A DNA stretch of 64,000 nucleotides from Siphonodentalium dalli (GCA_032622095.1 CP136069.1:8572036-8636035), one strand, 5' to 3'. Positions 44,255 through 54,039 are shown, numbered from the stretch's first letter. The notes: a model not told the origin generated them from the letters alone. Translations and numbers: made by a program.

Positions 44255-47038
44255 ATGGACGTGGATAAGGAAAATATCAGCCCTAGGAGGGAGTGGCGCC
44301 CAAAATTGTCTATCACGGAGAGGGTCCAGAAGGCATGTCGTAACCATTCATTGATGGATGTCACCACCTTGTTCAATGAGATTGGGTTTGATGATGACCT
44401 GCACGCCCCTCAGATTGAGGATCTGACCCTGATGCAATATCGGCTCGCGGTGTACCAGAAAAACGCGCGATGGATCACGCGATGCCGACAAGATGCTAGA
44501 CTATTTTTGGATGATACCTGGATAGATAACAAGCTTCCAAGTCTCGACGGACAACAGAAAATTTCTCGCCAGCGCCCGGCTACAAGACGCCCTACTGAAA
44601 CAGAAACCATAGATACCAGAGATCACACCACCGTCCTTTATGAACTCTCTTCCTCTCGAAGAAACGACACCGAGGTTAGAAATTCTTCATATTCTTCCAC
44701 GTCTTCCTCAGTAAAGCCACCGCCTTCCGCAGCATCATCTTCACAGTCATCCGTACTGCTTAACCAGGAGCAGCCTCCTTCTTCCAGACCTTCCGGTCAG
44801 AGACCGGCCATACCTTCTGCGTCGATGTCTTCTTCCTCGTTAGATCAACCGTTGCGACCGTACCGCGTACTGCGACCACGCTCCGAAGCCGAAAGGAACC
44901 GGTCTCACTCACATCAAAGACAAAGTCATTCCTCTCATAGAGAATCTCGACAACCGCAGGGTGCATCTCGTGCAGATCGACGCCATTCACCACGTATTTC
45001 CAGAAACCATGGACGGCGGGACTCTAGGGCAACCATTCCCTATCGCCATTCTCCAGTAAGGAAATCTTCAATGCGCCACTCACCATATCCGAGATCTCAG
45101 GGGTCAGGGAGGGCACAGCCTTATGAACCACCCCTTCGAGAACGTCAACGTTCGGTCGCACCCTTTCGATCACATCAGGGTAACATGTCATTGCGGAGAT
45201 CAAGGTCTTCTCCTTCTCGTAGGAATCCATCCAGTCTCGACTCGCGAGATACTGTGATTCCTTCAGCTCCGTCTCCTCGAAGGAATCCATCCAGTCTCGA
45301 CTCGCGAGATACTATGATTCCTTCAGCTCCGTCTCCTCGAAGGAATCCATCCAGTCTCGACTCGCGAGATATTGTGATTCCTTCAGCTCAGTCTTCTCGT
45401 AGGAATCCGCCCAGTCTCGACTCCCGAGATATTGGGATTCCTTCATCTCAGTCTTCTTCCCAGAAGAATCAGTCTCGTCTCGACTCCCGAGACATTGGGA
45501 TTCCTCCGTTTCAGTCTTCCCGGATAGACCCGTCTCGTCTTGACTCCCAGGATAGTGGGGTCCATCCATCACCTTTTATCTTGCCGAATCCTCCCCGTCT
45601 CGAATCTCGAGGCTCTGAGGCTTCACCATTATATTCTTCTATTCTGAAGAATCCTCCCCGTCTCGAATCTCGAGGCTCTGAGGTTGCACCATTAAATAAT
45701 TCTATTATGAGGAATTCGCCCAATCTCGATTCTCGAGATTCTGAGGGCCCATCATTATATTCTTCTGTTCTGGGGAACCTACCCCGTCTCGAATCCCGAG
45801 ATTCTGAGGTTTCCAGTTTTAACGTCATGCCATTGACTGGGGGAGCTACGACAGAGATCAATACCTCTGTTAAATCTACAGATTCTCGGGTAATTCTTCC
45901 CATGGAGTTACTGACTGAGGAAGTCAATTCTCTTCCTTCTTTGGAGACCTCTCTTGTTGAGCCAGGTGAGAAGCAGGTTAGCAAGAAAGTTCCACCTCGT
46001 AACGACACCAAGTGTCCTCTGTGCGGTCAACCGTCTAAGAAGATGAAACGGCATTGCATGGTCCATCATCTCCCTCAAACAGTCTGGGAATTTAGGACAG
46101 CAGATCAACCCCAACCGGAAGATTGGGAATTTCTTTTGCTCTTCCTTGCTAAACGTCTTAACTGTAGCCTCGCGGAGTTGATTGGAAAGTGTAACAACAG
46201 CTCCGTAAGGATGCCGTCTTCGAGCATCACACCCGATTGTTTGACCATGATGGCAGAATTTCAGTCTTTTCTTCACACACAGTATGATTGGCCAGTGGTG
46301 GACAAGTTTTCTCTCCATCCCATAAACTCTGTGGCCGTGCTTCTGCACTGGAGACCTCTTTGCAATTTGCTACTCCAAATTCCCCTGGAGGGACAGAAGA
46401 GTTTTCGTAATCTTTGCCCAGGTCGCCTTTGCAATTTTGTAAACAGATCTGGGAAAGCTCGACTGAACCAGCAGCATCTGACCGCTGAATTGAACCTGAC
46501 TAATGTAAAGAAGTCCGATGGAGTACCCATATCCAAGAAGAAGAAACCGGTTTATCCGAATCTCCACATCCAGATATCAGGCGAGTCTTTTCCACCGCCC
46601 CATAAACTCCAGATAGAATGCGGACCTCCCCGAATTGTCAGCTGTTCCCCTCCAACTGCAGATCCTGCGATTTCAACGCTCCCCCACCTTCAGGGGTTGA
46701 GATCAGCCACTCAACAGGTTCTGACAATACTGTTCCACCTGTCCCGCAACCACCAATCTACACTCCAGATGCTGTTTCTACAGTTCTGGATCCAGGTGTA
46801 CTTACTGTGGATGCTGTACGGACAGTTCCGGTTCTCTCGGAATCTCCCACTGGGTCAATGGACACGACCATGGTTCTGGGAAGTGACCCTCCCCTTACAC
46901 CGGGGGTCAGCGACTCTGCTAACGCGGATAGTATTCTTGGGAGCCCATCAGGCCAGTGGCCTCCCCTCAGTGTTCCGCAGAATAGGATCAGCCGAATCAC
47001 TCTTCCTATTCTTCCCCCACCTCGGGATTTTGGGCTAG
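44255..47038 (+). CDS. Third ORF: Ser/Arg-rich protein with 20-residue repeats and C2H2 finger
   Basis: 927 codons starting MDVDKENISPRREWRPK. Residues 1-105 look folded (FNEIGFDDDLHAP, LAVYQKNARWITRCRQDARLF). About 110-560 is a disordered Ser/Pro/Arg-rich region containing a 60 bp tandem repeat (45221-45460; peptide RNPSSLDSRDTVIPSAPSP) that decays into related LESRGSE repeats. A C2H2 motif follows at C587 (CPLCGQ...KRHCMVHH), then a Leu/Trp-containing segment (WEFLLLFLAKRLNCSLAELI) to about residue 700. After about 46610 the frame becomes hydrophobic nonsense, while frame -1 takes over as coding and leads into the TatD domain. Arg/Ser-rich N-terminal extensions are also known on animal TATDN2-type TatD proteins. 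The ORF takes the position of env but shows no signal peptide or transmembrane segment. Confidence 0.75.
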   Translation: MDVDKENISPRREWRPKLSITERVQKACRNHSLMDVTTLFNEIGFDDDLHAPQIEDLTLMQYRLAVYQKNARWITRCRQDARLFLDDTWIDNKLPSLDGQQKISRQRPATRRPTETETIDTRDHTTVLYELSSSRRNDTEVRNSSYSSTSSSVKPPPSAASSSQSSVLLNQEQPPSSRPSGQRPAIPSASMSSSSLDQPLRPYRVLRPRSEAERNRSHSHQRQSHSSHRESRQPQGASRADRRHSPRISRNHGRRDSRATIPYRHSPVRKSSMRHSPYPRSQGSGRAQPYEPPLRERQRSVAPFRSHQGNMSLRRSRSSPSRRNPSSLDSRDTVIPSAPSPRRNPSSLDSRDTMIPSAPSPRRNPSSLDSRDIVIPSAQSSRRNPPSLDSRDIGIPSSQSSSQKNQSRLDSRDIGIPPFQSSRIDPSRLDSQDSGVHPSPFILPNPPRLESRGSEASPLYSSILKNPPRLESRGSEVAPLNNSIMRNSPNLDSRDSEGPSLYSSVLGNLPRLESRDSEVSSFNVMPLTGGATTEINTSVKSTDSRVILPMELLTEEVNSLPSLETSLVEPGEKQVSKKVPPRNDTKCPLCGQPSKKMKRHCMVHHLPQTVWEFRTADQPQPEDWEFLLLFLAKRLNCSLAELIGKCNNSSVRMPSSSITPDCLTMMAEFQSFLHTQYDWPVVDKFSLHPINSVAVLLHWRPLCNLLLQIPLEGQKSFRNLCPGRLCNFVNRSGKARLNQQHLTAELNLTNVKKSDGVPISKKKKPVYPNLHIQISGESFPPPHKLQIECGPPRIVSCSPPTADPAISTLPHLQGLRSATQQVLTILFHLSRNHQSTLQMLFLQFWIQVYLLWMLYGQFRFSRNLPLGQWTRPWFWEVTLPLHRGSATLLTRIVFLGAHQASGLPSVFRRIGSAESLFLFFPHLGILG

Positions 47039-47874
47039 CTAGAATGGCTGTAGATTCACACTTCCATTTAGATCGCTTGCATGATTGTCTTAGAGGCTAT
47101 CCGAAATTTGACATAGACGACATGCTCCAATATCGACCTTCGCCGTTCCCGACGACTCCTATCAACCTTATAGGTGGAGTGATGATCTTCTGTGATCCCT
47201 CCACTTACCCGGTTGACATCCGTGTTGATACCCCGTTTAAGACGGCCGTTGGTCTCCATCCAAAGAAAGCCGGTCTTTATTCATCTTACCATAAACGTCT
47301 CGATGAATTGTTTGCACATCCCGGTACGGTCGCAATTGGCGAAATTGGACTGGACCGGACTATGGCACCCAGCTACTGGGAGCAACAAGATTCTGTCTTT
47401 AGGGATATCGTCAAGTCTGCAGTACTATATCAGAAGCCCATAGTTCTTCATTTACGAGGTCTTGCGAATTTCCCTGCGGATGTCTATGCCCGAGGACACA
47501 AGATTGTCTCCGACGTCTGTCCTCCTAACCAACTAATTCATCTTCACTGCTTCAATGCTGGCGTGGAGGAGTTCCAACAGTGGAGCAACTCCTTTCCCCA
47601 TTGCTACTTTGGTTTTACGGCTGCTGTGACATTCTTCAACGTGTCTCAGAAAAGGGCGTTGCAAGCCATACCTTCTTCCCGTCTTTTGTTGGAAACTGAC
47701 TCTCCCTACTTTGGTCATCCTTGGGGAGCCGAAATCAGTAGCCCCGCCTATATTGGAAATGTTGCACGAGTCGTATCTGACATCCGGAACGAAAGTCTTC
47801 AGGACATCTTACAAGCAACGATTCTGAATACTAGCAGGTTTTACGGAACACCTGTTCCGGGGAACTTCCTTTAA
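46618..47874 (+). CDS. TatD-family metal-dependent nuclease ORF
   Basis: 418 codons from ATG 46618; the catalytic domain starts at the second Met (143, nt 47044), and residues 1-142 are a Pro/Ser/Thr/Val-rich linker. TatD hallmarks are all visible: HFH (H148, H150), GEIGLD (E242), VLHLRG (H278), LIHLHCF (H308, H310) and ETDSPY (D361), the metal-ligand set of this TIM-barrel hydrolase family, whose members act as 3'-5' exo- or endodeoxyribonucleases. Length of the domain (about 275 residues) is normal. The frame opens at 46606, after TAA, and overlaps the previous ORF in the -1 phase by over 400 nt. Whether it is made as a fusion (frameshift or splicing), from its own start, or this copy has an indel is open. 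Closest known type by layout is TATDN2-like; assignment to TatD itself is firm. Confidence 0.88.
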   Translation: MRTSPNCQLFPSNCRSCDFNAPPPSGVEISHSTGSDNTVPPVPQPPIYTPDAVSTVLDPGVLTVDAVRTVPVLSESPTGSMDTTMVLGSDPPLTPGVSDSANADSILGSPSGQWPPLSVPQNRISRITLPILPPPRDFGLARMAVDSHFHLDRLHDCLRGYPKFDIDDMLQYRPSPFPTTPINLIGGVMIFCDPSTYPVDIRVDTPFKTAVGLHPKKAGLYSSYHKRLDELFAHPGTVAIGEIGLDRTMAPSYWEQQDSVFRDIVKSAVLYQKPIVLHLRGLANFPADVYARGHKIVSDVCPPNQLIHLHCFNAGVEEFQQWSNSFPHCYFGFTAAVTFFNVSQKRALQAIPSSRLLLETDSPYFGHPWGAEISSPAYIGNVARVVSDIRNESLQDILQATILNTSRFYGTPVPGNFL

Positions 47875-49929
47875 TATTCTCTCCCTCAGTCGGGACCAAC
47901 CGCCACATCGGCGTTTCTTTGTGTATTATATTGTAATGTTTCAACTAGCCGGACCAATGAAGTAATCATCATTCCTGTTTTTCATGGTAGAATTATCATC
48001 TTCCCCTTTAGTAGAATTCCCGTATATACTCCGGAACTCCTCTTGGACTAGACGGACCCATCATGATTCCTGTTTTAGATAACGTTGGAAACCAATTAAT
48101 TTGTCAAATGTTTGAGTATTCTTCTATATATTTCCCCGTAGGTTCACTAAACAAGTCTGAGGTGACTGAATCAATTGGATAGTATTGTTGGGTGTATGGA
48201 AGCATATCACGAGTATCTGTATTGTCTATTTAGTCAGGAAGTAATAATGGGATTCTATATTCATAAGTTAACATGGTTTATTATAAAGTATTATATATCA
48301 CATTAAGTTTGTCAAGTTGAAACTAAACAGAGCCCCTATTCTATTTAACAGAGGTTATTAATCACATTAATTCATAAGTAAGCATAATAAATGGTAATTT
48401 CCACCTGTCAGCCATGGTGTCAGAAAGAGTGCGTCTTTCTTGTTCAGTGTCCAGTTCTGTTTCCTCTGTCTTTGGAGATACAGGGAGTCCTTTCTACATC
48501 CATATTTCGGCCAGGCCAACTGGACATCTTTTCTTAACCACACCACTGTCTTTATGCTATTTTTGGCACTACAACGCGGGGATCCGTGTTTGCTTCGTCG
48601 CCAATGAAACCAAACAGGACATTGTATTCAGGTTTAACATCATGGTTTATTCTATCATACATTGTCACAATGCAACCCAACAGGACTATACATTGTCTAT
48701 TATCATGGTTTATTACAAAGTATTAGATGTCACAATTAGGTATAAAGTCATATTCAACATGTCTGCCAATATTGGTGTGGTCTAGTCGGGATTCAGTTCT
48801 GTTCTAAAATAATAAAAGGAATCTACTCTCTGTATATAATATGGTCAATAAAGTAATAGGACATTGAATTCTCTATTTAACCTAATTCGTTATAATAGCA
48901 AGAATGGGTCTTGCTCGGTCAGCGATCAGTTATGTTTTGTCATACTGGGTCGCTAAGATTTTGTAAATATGTTATGAGTTTGTCTGATCCGGCCCGAGGA
49001 ACTATTGTAGATGCGAGTTTCTCGTTCTGCTGGTCCTCCTTGGTATTGAGCTTGTCCTTTTCGCTGAGAAGAAGTCTTCATTCTCCTTGTCTGACAGCCT
49101 TGCCCAACCAGATGCCGGCCTGGAAGCGAGCACATCGTTCCATATATTCTTTGTTTAATGCACTCGAGAGAGGAAACAGCTCCACAACAATCTTGGGTAA
49201 CGAGGTCACCCGACCCAGACTGACATGAGAAATGAACCCCAAATGAAGACTTCCTAGTCTGATGTAGTGGTTCTATATATCATCTTTGTCACCATAATCC
49301 GTCCGAACCAAGATCGATACGAGAAATGAACCCCAAATGAAGACTTCCTGGTCTGATGTAGTGGTTCTCTATATCGTCTTTGCCGCCTCAATCCGTCCGA
49401 ACCATGACTAACCCAGGAAAGGAATCTCGATGAAGACTCTTGGGTCTGATGTATTGATTCCCTGTATCGTCTATGCCACCATAATTCGCAAATCACAACG
49501 AATAGCAAAGGCACTAGTCTAGTTGGAAGGATCAGGGCCCTGATGACGACGGTCGGCGTCTACCCGAAGATTTAAGCTGAGTAGAATCCTCAAGGGAGCA
49601 TCATGTTGTACATATGTATATTCTGCATTATTTCCTGTCCCACGGAGCATCCGAATAAACTCATTCTTCCACGGAGCATCCGAATAAACTCATTTCGTCC
49701 ACGAAGCGTTCCGAGGAATCCAATTCTTCTACAGAGCATCTGAATCGACTCATTCCTCCATGGAGCCTCCAAATAAACTCATTTCGTCCGCTGAGCGTTC
49801 CAGAAAATTCAACCCTTCTACGAAGCATCCGGCGGGACTCATTTCTTCTATGGAGCATCCGGGGTCTTTCATTTCTTCAATTCAGATGTCTGGTTTATCT
49901 CATTCCACCGGAGATGGAGCCAATTCTTC
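47875..49929 (+). other. Retrotransposon 3' trailer with tandem repeats
   Basis: No coding frame is convincing (the 123-codon frame at 48414 has no recognisable domain). Around 49225-49500 three units of about 95 bp carry AAATGAAGACTTCCTGGTCT, GATGTAGTGGTTCTATATAT and AATCCGTCCGAACCA. At 49635-49870 about eight units of about 30 bp carry ACGGAGCATCCGAATAAACT and CATTCTTCC variants. Long, repeat-rich non-coding trailers before the PPT are known in some large plant and animal LTR elements. Confidence 0.55.
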
Positions 49930-49943
49930 AAAGTGAGGGGGAA
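49930..49943 (+). promoter_or_regulatory. Polypurine tract
   Basis: AAAGTGAGGGGGAA, an all-purine run apart from one T, directly precedes the TG of the LTR. This is the expected plus-strand primer of reverse transcription. Confidence 0.7.
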
Positions 49944-50127
49944 TGTAGCGGTTTTGGCCTCTTGTTCCACCGAGATCCTCCGGAAACCCACGGAGATGTA
50001 TCTACACCACTCGGAACGACTCACGTGACCCGACTCTTCCCGAAGGTGACGTCATCCGGGAATTCACGACACTTCAACGACAGCCTTCAAACCGACAACA
50101 TCGCTCCGCGCTCAAGACTTCTATAAT
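49944..50127 (+). repeat. 3' LTR (start certain, end uncertain)
   Basis: Starts TGTAGCGGTTTTGGCC right after the polypurine tract, as Ty3/gypsy LTRs start with TG. It is GC-richer than the flank and contains CCACGGAGATGTATC, CTCACGTGACCC and GGTGACGTCATCC (a CRE-like TGACGTCA), then CTATAATAGG near 50121 that may be the TATA box. Sequence homologous to the compound repeat resumes at about 50170, so the LTR ends between 50127 and 50170, which may mean it is truncated after U3. No partner LTR is found on the left. Confidence 0.6.
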
Positions 50128-50169
50128 AGGTAATTTCATTAGATAACATCACTTATAAACCCTAATCAT

Positions 50170-50560
50170 GTTATAGACATGCGCAGTCCAGCTACCAGTT
50201 ACTTCCTACGACGGAAATCTTTCCACTTACTATTTGAATTTCCATCGTGGTTGTCTGAAACTCTGAATGTACACTAACACTTAAGCAAGTTAATGTAACG
50301 TTCACTTACATGTAGTGCAATGATTCATTGATTGTTGTTGGCATCTAATCAATGGTTGCTGATTGAATATCACCATGTAGAACTTTGAACATAATGACAT
50401 TGACAATAGACCTACCATGATTGATGTTTTGATGGTGCATCGAATTTTCCAAGTTTTCTGTTGTTTTCATTTGCAAAATTGTCATCACGTTGAAAGTATC
50501 TATGCTTAGAAATTATGGACAGAATCACAGATGGAGTTCACAAATATGCACACATACTGA
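50170..50560. repeat. Second copy of the compound repeat's closing part
   Basis: GACATGCGCAGTCCAG, ACGGAAATCTTTCCACTTAC, CGTGGTTGTCTGAA, GTGCAATGATTCATTGATTG, CAATGGTTGCTGATTGAATA and CAAAATTGTCATCAC follow in the same order as at 31860-32285, with small indels. It marks the right flank of the retrotransposon. Confidence 0.8.
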
Positions 50561-51325
50561 CGTAGCTTACCTGCTAGTCACAGTCGGTTGTTGTGCTCGG
50601 TTTATGCCGATATTCACATAAATTGCACCTCGTGTTCACGAATTATTTCTGCGGCGGGACTATTTGTGAATTGTGATTGCGTATTAATTTATAGCACAAA
50701 CTCACATCTCTTCGTCCGTTGTTGTTAGAAATACAACATTTTATAACATTAGTAAACCTCAATACAATTAAATAAGTAGTTTGTTTCATACAATTGCAGA
50801 ATATTATGGGTTTAAATTGTCAATGCGTTTGGAACTATATGTTATCATCAAATTTTATTTATCGGATTTATTTTTAGATTTTATCGACGAGCACTGATTG
50901 ACTGAATCGAAACATCGATCTATACAATATTCGTCGATGATCGAAACAAGTTAATGGCCTGGCCCGGGTTACTCTGCTTTAAACTTATGAATATTGCACG
51001 AATCTATCTAAAATACCGATAGAAAATTGAAGATATTCTCTACATGGGCATTGATGCGACTGGTATTAGTTTTCTGGGAAAATGTTTTTTAATTTGTAAA
51101 CAATCATCGACTGATTTGTGTTGGTCTTGACAACCGATTACGACAATATACAAATTCAAATTATTTATTGGTTATGACCATATTCTAGCGTAATCCAAGA
51201 TAAAATACATATATAAATATCATCTTATATATAATCATTATATATTATTACTGCCTATAGACTACAGTAATATATCTATAGTTTCAAGTTTTACGACAAT
51301 AATGCTTTAGGCCCACCGATCCTAT
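50561..51325. other. Non-coding AT-rich stretch
   Basis: Nothing recognised. Confidence 0.4.
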
Positions 51326-51673
51326 GTGCAACATTTCTGCTCCCCAAAATTCAAAATCCAAGGGTCGTATCAAGCTGCAAGACAGAGTTCAGTCCCATAT
51401 GCTACGCGGGACTTACCGCTGCCCGCACCTCTGCACTATTTACGACTGTCTATTTTTAGAAATGTGAAAAACCCAGAAAATGGCTGCCACTTGGGTGGCG
51501 AAACTCCAACTAAGACTTACATTTCGGCTTGTTTCTCTTGTTTAACGTCCGATACATGGAGACACTATAAGCTAAACCAAAATAAGTGCGCTAAAGAAGA
51601 TATCAGCCGCAAGTTAAAGTTGTTAATTGGAGATTTAGCGGACGAGATTCCAAAATCATCTTGTGAATTGTAA
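51326..51673 (+). CDS. Possible exon or small ORF, unrecognised
   Basis: A 115-codon frame; the second half (from about 51463, after CTGTCTATTTTTAG, a good acceptor) is protein-like, with several Cys (GCHLGG, ACFSCLTSDTW) and a charged tail (KEDISRKLKLLIGDLADEI). It ends at a TAA-type stop at 51671. It may be a terminal exon of a gene or a relic. No domain recognised. Confidence 0.3.
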   Translation: MQHFCSPKFKIQGSYQAARQSSVPYATRDLPLPAPLHYLRLSIFRNVKNPENGCHLGGETPTKTYISACFSCLTSDTWRHYKLNQNKCAKEDISRKLKLLIGDLADEIPKSSCEL

Positions 51674-52849
51674 ATTATAAGCGGATCAAGTTAAACAACA
51701 AAATTTCTTCTTGTTTTGCTTATAATCACTGATAATTAACACAGGCCTTCTAAACAGTGATAATTGAGTGATATTTTGGATTTTGAAGTAATTAGACCAC
51801 TTACCTTGTATAGAAGCACCAGGTGTGCATCAAGCACTTGGGTCGAAATTTGGTCATGTCGTCATTGTCGATAAATAAAATAGGTTAAAGTCTATTTTTT
51901 CATCCAATTTACCATTAAACTGCGATGTTTTTACAGCAACTGGCGCCTCTATTTTTGAAGAAACGTATGCCGTTGGCAGAATCAATGTATCTCACCTGTA
52001 TCATGTCTATTATTCAACAAATATGACTTGTTTCTTTCAGACATTTTACATGGCGCATCGGCCAGAATCAGGACCGGTCAACGTCATAAACGTTCTCAGC
52101 TACCTATTACAATTTCCTGATATGATGATGACGTAGCAATATGGCGACCAGCCTGTGTTAATGAACCGTTTTAAAAAATTGAAACACACGGGCACACACT
52201 TTTGTGTGACCCAAATGAAACGGGAATAAGTCAACCGATATTATTGATGACGTCGTGTACTCAAATATTCGCCACTATCGCGGACATGCTGGTGAACACA
52301 GTGGCCGAAATATAAAATCTAAAATGACGGATAATTCGAGAAGAGGGCATCCTACAACAATTTGGACAGCGGATTCGTGTTTATCGTAATTAGAAGCACA
52401 TGTTGGAGTATAATATAGTGGTAAAATATAATATTTGAAAAGATTTGAACACTTTGAAAAATATTGGGTCGAAATTTGTAAATTTAAAACCTTTCTTATG
52501 CACTCCTGTCTCTTTCTTAGTATTTGATGCATTAAATTTCTATTTATTAAGATCTCAGTCACTGTTTAGAAGGCCTGTGATAATTAATATAAAGAGAGTT
52601 TATTTACAAATATACCGTACAAAAAGACAAAGAGATTGATTCGAATACCTGGTACGCCACATTCTTACTCTCAGAAAAGTCCACGGAGTACACAGTGCAA
52701 GACATCTAATTCTGAAAGTGTGACTTGCAGAACACCACTGGCAGGCAAGAAGTTGAAAAAGAAAGTAGGCCTAACCAGCTAACACTAACTTGACTAAGTG
52801 ACTAACAGTTAAGAAAGCCAGAGTGAAGAAGAGGTTGATGAATAGTAGG
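51674..52849. other. Non-coding stretch
   Basis: No exon is supported; a 95-codon minus-strand frame at 52275-52562 lacks any recognisable motif. Confidence 0.4.
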
Positions 52850-53142
52850 TCAACATGACCGCTTTCGCAGATTGCTGCTTCCAGTAAGGATACGCACTAC
52901 GTTCATGACTGAACTATAGATGAATAGCAACTCTCCTTTATTGTCTGTTTTCCAAACAAATGATCTAAATTGGTGGCCATGCAGGTGGCACATGCATGCA
53001 ATTGGCATAAACATCATAGTCACTGGATAGTTTTCAGGATCATTGAACAGTTTGTCACATTCTAGTATGAATATTGCATCATATTTGGCAACATTGTCCT
53101 CTAAATTTACCTCGAAGCACTTGTTCAAAAATATTTGGCCTA
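52850..53142 (-). pseudogene. RecQ-like helicase relic, part 4 (start of second helicase domain)
   Basis: Minus-strand peptide with YDAIFILECDKLF, DPENYPVTMMFMPIACM and FIYSSV. In RecQ-like helicases of invertebrates a similar 'YPVTMMFMP' segment opens the second RecA-like domain after the DRPNI motif. The exon begins with minus-strand GCCAAATATT, which encodes the PNI of DRPNI when joined to part 3 across the MITE at 53143-53599. Immediately afterwards the frame changes (the T run of ATTTTTG), so it is not translatable with part 3. It ends in RKRSC then a stop, where similarity is lost. Confidence 0.55.
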
Positions 53143-53599
53143 GGCCAAAATAAAATTGACCTGTGTTTCTGGTGACCCACCAGCCCCTATTCCAGGGCCC
53201 CCGAACGTTTTCATTTTATTGATTTTGCAAAATTAGTACGCATTTGATTTTATTTTCCGTGTAAACTGATTGATTTCCATGTAAAATGGACACATCATGT
53301 GTACTGTTAAACCGTAAATTATACCTCTGTTCAATTAGGTCACAGCCAATTTAAACTTATTTTTCATGTGTTATTCAATAAAACAATATATTTACACTCT
53401 ATTCTAATATTATGTACTTAAGTTTTATTTATTTCATAGTACATTAAAAACAAGGAGAAGCAGCCTAGGATAGTATCCATATTCATTTTGAGCAAAGGTG
53501 AAAATAAAATGAAAAAATAAAATAAAATGAAAAGCCACCCGCCTGCCCCTATTTTTTTCTTGCATGTCACCAGAAACACAGGATTATATTGTTTTGGCC
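53143..53599. mobile_element. MITE inserted into the helicase exon, CTA target duplication
   Basis: Termini GGCCAAAATAAAATTGACCT/GTGTTTCTGGTGAC and the complement at the right (GTCACCAGAAACACAGGATT then ATATTGTTTTGGCC) form an inverted repeat of about 35 bp. CTA precedes and follows the element. Removing the element and one CTA gives, on the minus strand, GCTGATAGGCCAAATATT, coding ADRPNI, the conserved helicase motif. That proves both the insertion and its exact borders. A 3 bp duplication fits PIF/Harbinger or CACTA types; the family is not known to me. Confidence 0.82.
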
Positions 53600-53775
53600 C
53601 TATCAGCATTTTCTTGGACTTTCACTGGCTTATCTAAACCGAGTGTCTTGGGTAGATTACTTAACATTTGAGTTGTCAGACTCCCACTCATGGCAACAAA
53701 GGGAATCCCAGGGAAGATGATGGCAACAACTTCAACTTTTTGTAAGCAGTACGGAAATTTTGTCCATTGAAATGG
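53600..53775 (-). pseudogene. RecQ-like helicase relic, part 3 (motif III region)
   Basis: Minus-strand peptide containing KVEVVAIIFPGIPFVAMSG, then SLTTQMLSNLPKTLGLDKP and ending ENAD at the MITE. This corresponds to the FPxxPFxAMTGT... motif III stretch of RecQ-type helicases followed by the L-x-L-x-x-P segment before DRPNI. Its upstream splice acceptor is not clear. Confidence 0.65.
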
Positions 53776-54039
53776 AGAAATGTGATGATTTTGATAATAT
53801 TTTTTAGAACATTTTTTATGTATGACTTGGACAACTTGTGGTAATTATGTTAGTACGGTAACCCTAGTGTAACTGCGCTCTGTTGTGTATTTTCCATTTT
53901 GATTAATATAGCAATAAATAAGTTGAATCTTCTTTCTTTCCAAAAGTATTCCCCCCCCACAAACAATTTGAACAGTGGGTGAGATAGACATCTGCTTTGA
54001 TGGATGGACAGATGTATGAAGGACTAGATTCATGTAATA

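Larger units (their letters stand above)
37040..50127 (+). mobile_element. Large Ty3/gypsy LTR retrotransposon carrying extra ORFs
   Basis: The span holds, all on the plus strand, the end of gag, a complete pol, a tandem-repeat spacer, a Ser/Arg-rich zinc-finger ORF, a TatD nuclease ORF, a tandem-repeat-rich trailer, a polypurine tract and an LTR start. Domain order protease-RT-RNase H-integrase is that of Ty3/gypsy (Metaviridae). Base composition across the whole span is visibly less AT-rich than either flank, supporting one unit. At over 13 kb it is far longer than the usual 5-6 kb. The left LTR and Gag capsid part are missing. Flanking sequence at 36130 and 50170 matches the two ends of the compound repeat block at 30320-32285, so the element landed in, or next to, another copy of that block. 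Confidence 0.75.

Noticed and set aside
46670-46690. CTCCCCCACC as a -1 slippery site joining the third ORF to TatD
   Set aside because: It does not fit X XXY YYZ in the correct phase; left unassigned.
44255-47038. Third ORF as an envelope glycoprotein
   Set aside because: No signal peptide, transmembrane segment or furin-like site is visible; the protein is Ser/Arg-rich with a C2H2 finger.
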